In this document: positions 57,923 through 64,000 of the stretch, piece after piece
Numbering within the stretch: the stretch's first letter is position 1
Layout: each line of letters begins with the position of its first letter
From: Methanobacteriales archaeon HGW-Methanobacteriales-1
GTDB taxonomy: Archaea > Methanobacteriota > Methanobacteria > Methanobacteriales > Methanobacteriaceae
Direction of reading: 5' to 3'
Assembly: GCA_002839705.1 (NCBI GenBank)
Contig: PGYO01000001.1
Location: forward strand, 186,001 to 250,000
DNA: 64,000 nucleotides
The notes under the pieces: model-generated
The model's input: the letters and a program-made list of their open reading frames with translations, nothing else
What the model was told of the DNA's origin: nothing
The model's database searches: none
Translations under genes and position numbers: made by a program

Positions 57923-59887
57923 ATGTTCGAAATAAAATTAAAAGATAATCTAGGAAGAACCGGAATTATTAAAACTAAACATGGCGAAATCAGGACACCT
58001 GCTCTAATGCCAGTGATTCACCCGGGAAAGCAATCTATTGATGTTAAATCTTTAGGTGCTGAAATAGTAATTACTAATGCATATATCATTTATAAAAATG
58101 AAGAATTAAAAGAAAAAGCTTCAAAAGAAGGCGTACATTCTTTAATAAACTTCGATGGCCCAGTGATGACGGATTCTGGTTCTTTTCAACTTTCAGAATA
58201 TGGTGATGTTGATATAAATAATCAGGAAGTTATTGAATTCCAGGAACTAATAGGTTCAGATATAGGAACTTCACTTGATATTCCCACGCCACCTTATGTA
58301 AGTAGGGGTCGGGCTGAAAGAGAACTGGAAACAACACTGGAACGGGCCAAAGAATCTTTAAAATATAGAAAAGATATTTTGTTAAATTCTGTTGTTCAGG
58401 GATCGACTTTCCCTGATTTAAGATCAAAATGTGCTGATGAACTGGGTAAAATGGACTTTGAACTTCATCCCATAGGGGCGGTGGTTCCTTTAATGGAAAG
58501 ATATCAGTACAAAGACTTGGTAGATGTAGTAATAGCTTCAGTTTCGCATTTACCAGATTCTCGGCCTAGACACTTAATGGGTGCAGGTCACCCTATGATT
58601 TTTGCCTTAGCAGTAGCTATGGGTTGTGATTTATTTGATTCAGCAGCATATATCCTTTATGCTGAAGATGATAGATTTTTAACAGTTTCTGGAACTTACA
58701 AACTGGAGAATCTTGTTGAAATGCCATGTTCATGTCCGGTTTGTATTGAATACACTCCAGATGACTTAAGAAAAATGGAAAAGAGCGAGAGAAAGGTTTT
58801 AATCGCTCAACACAACTTAAATGTGAGTTTTGCAGAGATAAGGATGATCAAACAAGCCATTGCTGAAGGTAGTTTGATGGAACTTGTTGAAACCCGATGC
58901 CGAGCACATCCTCGTCTTTTAGATGCATACCGTCAACTAGGAAATTATATGGATGTAATGGAAAAATACGATCCCGCTTCTAAAAAATCTGCTTTCTTTT
59001 ATAGTGGTCCCGAATCACTAAAAAGGGTGGAAGTATACCGGCATCTTGAAAAAATGGGCCAAATGCCAAAAAAGAGCAGAATAATGCTGTTACCATCTAA
59101 TAGAAAACCTTACCATAAATATTTACCTCAAGAATTAGGAGAATTTTACAGTATAGGTTCATCTGAAAAAACAGGTCTAGATGATCTTCAAATTATGATA
59201 GTAGATGTTCCTTTTGGCCTGATACCTCTTGAATTGGATGAGGTATATCCTCTGGCTCAAAATGATGCTCCTAAAATACTAGACCTGGATTCCATAGAAT
59301 TTATCAAAGAAATTGTGGAAGGACTATTTGATAAATATGAAGAAGTAATTGTCAGTGAAGATATTTTAAAACAATTTAAATTATGCTTGTATTCCAAGTA
59401 TTCTCTTCCAGAATCATTTAAAATAAAAATAGATGATCAGCAAAAAATAATTATGGTAGCGGATTACCAATTTGGACATGGGGCGGGTGAAGCACTTTTT
59501 GCAGGCAACTTGGAAATTGTGAGAAGTAAAAAAACAGGAAAAATAAGGCACATATATTATGGAAAAGAGCTAATAGCCACTATGAGGGCATCAGATGGTT
59601 TTTTTGTTCTCAGCAAAGAAGGTGCTAGGCGACTTCATTCTAGAATGGAATTTCCTAAAAATAGGGTTGTGGTGAATGCAGACTCTGAACCATATGCTCG
59701 TGAGGGAAAAAGTATATTTGCTAAATTTGTTATAGAATGTGATAAGAATATAAAATCTAATGAAGAGGTTTTAATTGTAAATGAAAATGATGATTTACTG
59801 GCCTTTGGTAAGGCACTTTTAAATAGTGCTGAAATTATGGATTTCCAAGTGGGTCAAGCAATTAAAACCAGAAAAGGAGGATTATAA
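57923..59887 (+). CDS. tgtA: tRNA-guanine(15) transglycosylase
   Basis: 654 aa, full-length archaeal enzyme. It swaps guanine-15 for preQ0 in the archaeosine pathway. Catalytic block GPVMTDSGSFQLSEYGD (Asp near 88); substrate blocks HLMGAGHPMIFALA and LFDSAAYILYAEDDRFL; zinc site CSCPVC with a later His (IAQHNL). C-terminal half carries the archaea-specific domains, ending in a PUA fold (about 570-650) that grips tRNA. Its stop overlaps nac by one base. Confidence 0.96.
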   Translation: MFEIKLKDNLGRTGIIKTKHGEIRTPALMPVIHPGKQSIDVKSLGAEIVITNAYIIYKNEELKEKASKEGVHSLINFDGPVMTDSGSFQLSEYGDVDINNQEVIEFQELIGSDIGTSLDIPTPPYVSRGRAERELETTLERAKESLKYRKDILLNSVVQGSTFPDLRSKCADELGKMDFELHPIGAVVPLMERYQYKDLVDVVIASVSHLPDSRPRHLMGAGHPMIFALAVAMGCDLFDSAAYILYAEDDRFLTVSGTYKLENLVEMPCSCPVCIEYTPDDLRKMEKSERKVLIAQHNLNVSFAEIRMIKQAIAEGSLMELVETRCRAHPRLLDAYRQLGNYMDVMEKYDPASKKSAFFYSGPESLKRVEVYRHLEKMGQMPKKSRIMLLPSNRKPYHKYLPQELGEFYSIGSSEKTGLDDLQIMIVDVPFGLIPLELDEVYPLAQNDAPKILDLDSIEFIKEIVEGLFDKYEEVIVSEDILKQFKLCLYSKYSLPESFKIKIDDQQKIIMVADYQFGHGAGEALFAGNLEIVRSKKTGKIRHIYYGKELIATMRASDGFFVLSKEGARRLHSRMEFPKNRVVVNADSEPYAREGKSIFAKFVIECDKNIKSNEEVLIVNENDDLLAFGKALLNSAEIMDFQVGQAIKTRKGGL

Positions 59888-60240
59888 TGATACCTGGAGC
59901 AGGAATGAACCCTAAACAACTTAAACAGATGCAGCGTAGCATGAAACAAATGGGCATGGACATGAAAGAAGTTCATGGTGCCACAGAAGTTATTATAAAA
60001 CTAAAAAACAAGGAAATTATCATTAAAAATCCTAAAGTAAACATAATGGACTTCATGGGACAGCAAACTTATCAAATAACTGGAAAATCTAAAGAAAAAG
60101 CTATTGAAACTGAACTGGTTATTCCTAATGATGATATTGAACTGGTTGCTACTCAAACTGGTGTTAGTAAAGAAGATGCAGAAAAGGCACTAAAAGAAAC
60201 TAAGGGAGATTTGGCGGAAGCTATTATGAGGTTGAGCTAG
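59887..60240 (+). CDS. nac: Archaeal nascent polypeptide-associated complex protein
   Basis: 117 aa. NAC domain (VIIKLKNKEIIIKNPKVNI, MGQQTYQITGKS) and a C-terminal UBA domain (TGVSKEDAEKALKETKGDLA). Binds ribosomes and new chains as a homodimer. The start overlaps tgtA (TAATG). The DNA of its last ten codons is repeated right after its stop. Confidence 0.95.
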   Translation: MIPGAGMNPKQLKQMQRSMKQMGMDMKEVHGATEVIIKLKNKEIIIKNPKVNIMDFMGQQTYQITGKSKEKAIETELVIPNDDIELVATQTGVSKEDAEKALKETKGDLAEAIMRLS

Positions 60241-60292
60241 ATGTTTGTACATTTAGCGGAAGTTATTATGAGGTTAAGTTAATGGTTGTAAT
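60209..60292 (+). repeat. Tandem duplication of the nac/phosphoesterase junction
   Basis: 60209-60240 and 60251-60282 align over 32 bases with 27 identities, period 42. All five differences are G to A or C to T. The copy would encode MFVHLAEVIMRLS from an ATG at 60241, mimicking the nac end LAEAIMRLS, and the base of the second copy merges with the next gene's start (GTTAATGGTTGTA against GCTAGATGTTTGTA). Confidence 0.8.
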
Positions 60293-61031
60293 TGCTCATT
60301 TATCTGATCTTCATGTTGGTGCTCACAATCATGTAGAAAAAACCCTCCTAGATGCCATAGATCAGGTAAATAATTTAAATCCTGATTTAGTTGTTTTGAC
60401 CGGGGATTTGACAGATAATGGTTATTATTTGGAGTTTTTAAAGGTTAATGAGTATCTTGAGTTGTTTGAAAATCCAGTAATGGTGGTTCCAGGCAATCAT
60501 GATGCTCGTCACGTAGGTAATGAAACATTTGAAGAGATTTTTCACGATCTTAGCGGCACATTAAGTAATGATACTGGTGATTTAACTGTAATTGGTCTGG
60601 ATAGCAGTGAACCAGATCTTGATTATGGTAAAGTGGGCCGTCCTCAACAAATCTGGATGGAAGATGAATTATTAAAGGCCCAAAACAATAATCAATATCA
60701 AATTATTGCTCTTCACCACCATATAATTCCGGTTCCGAAAACAGGCAGAGAAAGAAATGTTTTGGCCGATGCAGGTGATATTCTTCATTCTTTAACTAAT
60801 AATAATGTTGATTTGGTTATTTCTGGCCATAAACATGTCCCACATGTATGGGAATTGCAGAAAACTGTTTTTGTAACTGCAGGAACAGTTTCTTCTCTTA
60901 AACTCAGAGGCAAGGACCTTAATTCTTTCAACACATATAATATAGAAAAAAATGCACTTGAAATAAATTTAAATCAAGTATATGGAAAAAATCATTTGAT
61001 GGCTAAATTTGAAAATAAATGTTCTATCTAA
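60282..61031 (+). CDS. Calcineurin-like metallophosphoesterase
   Basis: 249 aa. All metal motifs: LSDLHVGAH, VVLTGDLTDNG, VVPGNHDARHVG, HHHIIP and SGHKHVPHVWE. Similar to Icc/CpdA-type or nuclease-type phosphoesterases; substrate unknown. The start lies inside the second copy of the duplicated nac junction, where ATGAGGTTAAG provides the ribosome site. Co-transcribed with tgtA and nac by spacing. Confidence 0.9.
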   Translation: MVVIAHLSDLHVGAHNHVEKTLLDAIDQVNNLNPDLVVLTGDLTDNGYYLEFLKVNEYLELFENPVMVVPGNHDARHVGNETFEEIFHDLSGTLSNDTGDLTVIGLDSSEPDLDYGKVGRPQQIWMEDELLKAQNNNQYQIIALHHHIIPVPKTGRERNVLADAGDILHSLTNNNVDLVISGHKHVPHVWELQKTVFVTAGTVSSLKLRGKDLNSFNTYNIEKNALEINLNQVYGKNHLMAKFENKCSI

Positions 61032-61414
61032 TTATTGCTAATATATTAAATTATTTTAATTATTATTATATTTTTTATATATTTTACTAGTTACTTGGGT
61101 TATTAATATTAACTAACTTCATTTTCCCTAATTATTTATATATTTTAATTATATATTTTAATATAGTATACTTGATATCTGAATACTTATAAACTAAAAT
61201 TTAGAGAGTATTTCTTTATTATCAGATAATATTATTAACTAAATAGATTAATTAATAACTGATTGGTGTTAATATAATATATTTAGTAATATAAATAAAT
61301 TATAAATTGAATCATTTCTTAGATAAAAAATTGAATCGTTGAATAGGTATAAATTAATTCCAAATTATATTTTAAGTTAAGAATATCTATAATTAGTTGG
61401 CTATAGGTGGTTAA
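61032..61414. other. AT-rich intergenic interval
   Basis: About 380 nt of very AT-rich DNA. It should contain the promoter of the cluster that starts at 61415 (TATA-like stretches near 61265-61310). No gene or RNA recognised. Confidence 0.4.
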
Positions 61415-62440
61415 TTGAAAGTTATTATAGATGCATCGAATGTGGCCCATTATGGGAAAGGAAAAGATGAAAAACCTCTTTTGAAGAATATATTGAGTTC
61501 AATAGAATCTTTAAAGAAATTGGGTTATGAACCGGTAATCATTGCAGATGCATCCCTACGTCATGAAATTGATAATAAAGAATCATTTAATAAGTATTTG
61601 CAGGATGGTGAGTTTCATCAAGTTCCTTCTGGAACTACGGCTGATCATTACATTCTGAAATTGGCTGAAGAAGATGATGCTAAAATACTTTCTAATGATA
61701 ACTTTAGAGAGTATTTTGATGAATTTCAAGATATTAATAGTCGAAGAATACCATTCACTTTAAAAGATGGTGAAATTGATATTGGAACCTCTTCCAAACC
61801 AAAGAAAATAAAGAATATTCTACAAAAAATTTCTTCGGAAACTCTTTCTCAGTTTGAAAAGAAGAATATGGACTCTTACAGAATTAAAAAAGGTAAGAAA
61901 CTTAGTGGGATAGCTATTGCTAAGGAAGCAATTGATAGAATCACTAAAAGCAAAGAAGAGGGTATCGAACCTAAATTAGAGGGACTTTTCATGAAGATTC
62001 CTCTTTTTGAAAAAGTTATGAGCATGGTGGAAGAAGCTGAAAAAACCAGTGATTTCATTATCTTTGTTCTGGTACATCCCAAAGACTACAAGGACGCTGT
62101 AAAGAATGCAGGTAACATTGCAGTTACTGTTGGAGATAGATTGAAACTGGATCACGCGCCATTGGTTGCGGTTCGTAATGATCTTTTCACGAGACCAGGT
62201 AGCTTTGAATTAAATATAATATACTCCGATGAGATTTTAGAAGAATCTCCTTATAATGTAAATATAACTATTAATGATCATGACTATTCCTTTGTAAAAA
62301 AGAACTCCCGAAACATTGCCAGTACCATAGCTGCTAGACTTGGAACCTGGAAATTTCCTATAGTATCTGTAAAACCCAGTATGCTCATGGAAAAACCAGG
62401 ACAGTTTGATATAATCTTAGAAAAGGGAGGAAATGATTAA
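61415..62440 (+). CDS. Regnase-like NYN/PIN RNase with a duplicated C-terminal domain
   Basis: 341 aa, TTG start after GGTGGTTAA. Residues 1-120 match the Zc3h12a (Regnase) type NYN fold: VIIDASNVAHYGKG (Asp6, Asn9), VIIADASLRHE (Asp45), TTADHYILKLA (Asp77) and KILSNDNFREYFDEF (Asp95), the acidic set that binds Mg in RNases. Residues 213-271 and 279-336 are two copies of one unit (DYKDAVKNAGNIAVTVGDRL and DYSFVKKNSRNIASTIAARL), fold unknown. The stop overlaps the GGDD-protein start (TAATG). Endoribonuclease is the likely activity; targets unknown. Confidence 0.82.
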   Translation: MKVIIDASNVAHYGKGKDEKPLLKNILSSIESLKKLGYEPVIIADASLRHEIDNKESFNKYLQDGEFHQVPSGTTADHYILKLAEEDDAKILSNDNFREYFDEFQDINSRRIPFTLKDGEIDIGTSSKPKKIKNILQKISSETLSQFEKKNMDSYRIKKGKKLSGIAIAKEAIDRITKSKEEGIEPKLEGLFMKIPLFEKVMSMVEEAEKTSDFIIFVLVHPKDYKDAVKNAGNIAVTVGDRLKLDHAPLVAVRNDLFTRPGSFELNIIYSDEILEESPYNVNITINDHDYSFVKKNSRNIASTIAARLGTWKFPIVSVKPSMLMEKPGQFDIILEKGGND

Positions 62441-63645
62441 TGGTAGCAGACTATTTTTTAAGGGCGCTATCTGGGTTTTTTCTCAAACATAAGGTACTGA
62501 GTATAGGCACTAAGTATTATCCCACGAATAATACCGAAAGGGAATACGTGGAAATGATAAACTACACTCAGACTATGCTTATAGAGATAGAAAAAGCCAA
62601 TATTACTACTAATAAGATTTTTGAAAACCTTATTAGTGAGGTTGGGAAGGAAAATATTCCTGATAACAAAAGATTCATTGAAATAAAGCCTGCAGAGGAT
62701 CGAGTGGATGAATATGCTCTTTTAAGTAATATTATCATGGGCAGTGATCGTTACTTGTATGTGGAAGTTTTTAATAAAGGACGTATAGTGCAGGAATTTG
62801 CAGACATTATTAAACGAGAAAATGGTACTATTGTTGAACAGAGCTTGAGTGAGATTGTTGCTAAGTTGCTTTCTAAAAATGATGCAATAAGAGTAGCTAT
62901 TGATCTCATTAGGGTAGGTAACAATAAGGATATTAGTGTTAGGGCCGCTGTGGGAATGACCGGTGCAGCATCCATTGAAAGATCCATCAATTTAAATAGA
63001 GAAATAGGTGAAGTTTCTGGGGTTGGATTTACGAAACTGGGGGGAGAATTTGCTGTTGTTTTTCCTTCAAAATTCTCTAAACTCAAAGGTGAACCTCTTT
63101 TATATGATAACTATCTTTTTATCGATGTTATTGATTCCACTAAATTTATTGATGAAAAAGGTAGAGATCATTTAGTGGAAATAATGAATGACATTAAAGC
63201 ATTCATTGAAAAAGAGTGTAAAGGAAAGATTGAAGGTTATAGGGAAGGTGGTGATGATCTTATAGCTAATTTCCCTACAAAAGATTTGGCTTTAAAAGCA
63301 GGAATTGATTCTGCCTGGCATGCTCTTAATAATGGTGCTAAAATTAGGGCAGGTATAGGTAAAAGTCGAAGAGAGGCTGGTGAAAGAGCTCAGCTTGCTG
63401 ATGGTATCAAACTATGGAATCCTAGTTCATTGATTGTATTTGATGTAGCAGATGGAGTATATGGTTATTTTATTCCATCAGAATTTGCAAGATCAATTAT
63501 GGATTTTGTTTTGCATAAAAAATCAAAAGCATTTTTAATATTCTTGCTGGTATTCTTTGCTACAGTTATAGGTTGGAATATAGGATATTGGCAGTTTGGA
63601 ATAGTAGCAATTTTCCTAGCTGTACTCTACGCTATTACTACCTAA
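62440..63645 (+). CDS. Membrane-anchored palm-domain protein with GGDD motif
   Basis: 401 aa. Residues 222-335 resemble the palm fold of nucleotidyl cyclases, GGDEF proteins and Cas10: NYLFIDVIDSTKFID (Asp229, Asp232) and EGYREGGDDLIANF with GGDD at 270-273, then IRAGIGKSRREAGERAQLA. Two membrane helices end the protein (about 363-380 and 386-400). The N-terminal half is unassigned but contains LGGEFAVVFP (200-209), echoing a GGDEF strand. It could make a cyclic or oligo-nucleotide signal. Translationally coupled to the RNase gene. Palm assignment is by motif only. Confidence 0.7.
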   Translation: MVADYFLRALSGFFLKHKVLSIGTKYYPTNNTEREYVEMINYTQTMLIEIEKANITTNKIFENLISEVGKENIPDNKRFIEIKPAEDRVDEYALLSNIIMGSDRYLYVEVFNKGRIVQEFADIIKRENGTIVEQSLSEIVAKLLSKNDAIRVAIDLIRVGNNKDISVRAAVGMTGAASIERSINLNREIGEVSGVGFTKLGGEFAVVFPSKFSKLKGEPLLYDNYLFIDVIDSTKFIDEKGRDHLVEIMNDIKAFIEKECKGKIEGYREGGDDLIANFPTKDLALKAGIDSAWHALNNGAKIRAGIGKSRREAGERAQLADGIKLWNPSSLIVFDVADGVYGYFIPSEFARSIMDFVLHKKSKAFLIFLLVFFATVIGWNIGYWQFGIVAIFLAVLYAITT

Positions 63646-63694
63646 AGGTAACCTTTTTAAGGAGATAAATACAAAATTTATATATGGAGGTAGC

Positions 63695-64000
63695 ATGAGG
63701 CCCGAGACTGAAGGAAAAATAATTGTTGGTTTAATAATTTCCTTGATTGCATTTGGTTGTGGCTCTGGTGTGGGCATAGTGATAGGTATTTCTCAAAATG
63801 ATACCAATTCTCCTTTTTCACTCAATTACAGTCAGCCAAACAGCTCTGATTTTCCAACAACAACCACTAAATCTACAGATATTTCAAACAATTCCCCATC
63901 ACAAGATTCTCAGAGTAGTGATTCTGAAGTGGTTTATGTAAGCAAATCTGGTAGTAACAGTGGGAATAACAATGGAAATACTAATGGGAATAACAAGGAA
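63695..64000 (+). CDS. Signal-anchored Ser/Asn-rich protein, 3' end cut by window edge
   Basis: 102 codons visible from the ATG at 63695, preceded by TATGGAGGTAGC; no stop before the edge. One hydrophobic segment (IIVGLIISLIAFGCGSGVGI, residues 9-28) anchors or exports it. The part beyond is rich in Ser, Thr, Asn and Gly (FPTTTTKSTDIS, then SNSGNNNGNTNGNN) and resembles a linker before a folded domain that is off the edge. It starts 49 nt after the GGDD protein and may belong to the same operon. Confidence 0.75.
   Translation, partial: MRPETEGKIIVGLIISLIAFGCGSGVGIVIGISQNDTNSPFSLNYSQPNSSDFPTTTTKSTDISNNSPSQDSQSSDSEVVYVSKSGSNSGNNNGNTNGNNKE

Overview
The window is a piece of an AT-rich chromosome from a hydrogenotrophic methanogenic archaeon, most likely Methanobacterium or a close relative in the Methanobacteriales. 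Evidence seen here: methyl-CoM reductase activation component A2 (AtwA), methanofuran biosynthesis enzyme MfnB, archaeal-type riboflavin synthase, F420H2 oxidase FprA, archaeosine tRNA-guanine transglycosylase, archaeal NAC, SRP19, deoxyhypusine synthase and a pseudomurein-binding-repeat protein. Ribosome-binding sites are typically GGTGA or GAGGT about 5-8 nt before the start, and TTG starts are common. No rRNA, tRNA, CRISPR array or insertion sequence was found.

Layout. 1-685: a secreted protein gene cut by the left edge. 892-3954: a HisG-like protein, then a leftward sulfur-transfer operon (TusA, DsrE-like, NifS-like lacking the PLP lysine). 3955-6449: a regulator-rich stretch of small genes with palindromes and a 17-bp triple repeat (Nudix, Cys-rich 59 aa protein, NifX-like protein, small membrane protein). 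6793-10249: HTH-CBS regulator, deoxyhypusine synthase, membrane protein, pyrF. 10495-13413: the cobalt transporter cbiMNQO. 13530-22778: riboflavin synthase, Fe-S flavoprotein, glycosyltransferases, a LutA/LutB-like pair, mfnB, guaB, mobA. 23016-28872, leftward: PMBR protein, two membrane proteins, cbiT, ubiX, HD hydrolase, moaE, nadM. 29210-36870, rightward: atwA, flavin reductase, UspA, then an oxygen-defence island of three rubredoxins, fprA, ferritin, peroxiredoxin and superoxide dismutase. 37210-39115: a PaaK/F390-synthetase-like ligase and a double ACT protein. 39271-45796, leftward: HTH regulator, DHH nuclease, srp19, hemD, cobA, purQ, purS, purC. 46113: glmS. 48214-56194: a surface-glycan island making and transferring a CDP-linked deoxysugar. 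56302-61031: MnmC-like methyltransferase, tgtA, nac, metallophosphoesterase. 61415-64000: a tight cluster of a Regnase-like RNase, a membrane-anchored GGDD palm-domain protein and the start of a secreted or anchored protein.

How they fit together. Cobalt uptake (cbiMNQO), uroporphyrinogen synthesis and methylation (hemD, cobA) and cbiT feed corrinoid and F430 synthesis; atwA and mfnB serve methanogenesis directly. Purine genes, guaB, pyrF and nadM are housekeeping. FprA, rubredoxins, ferritin, Prx and SOD detoxify oxygen. The most unusual items are the NYN RNase plus GGDD-palm cluster at the right end, the NifS homologue with a rebuilt active site, operator-like palindromes shared by two loci, and two genes (NifX-like and mobA) that appear to lack any ATG/GTG/TTG start at the expected place.
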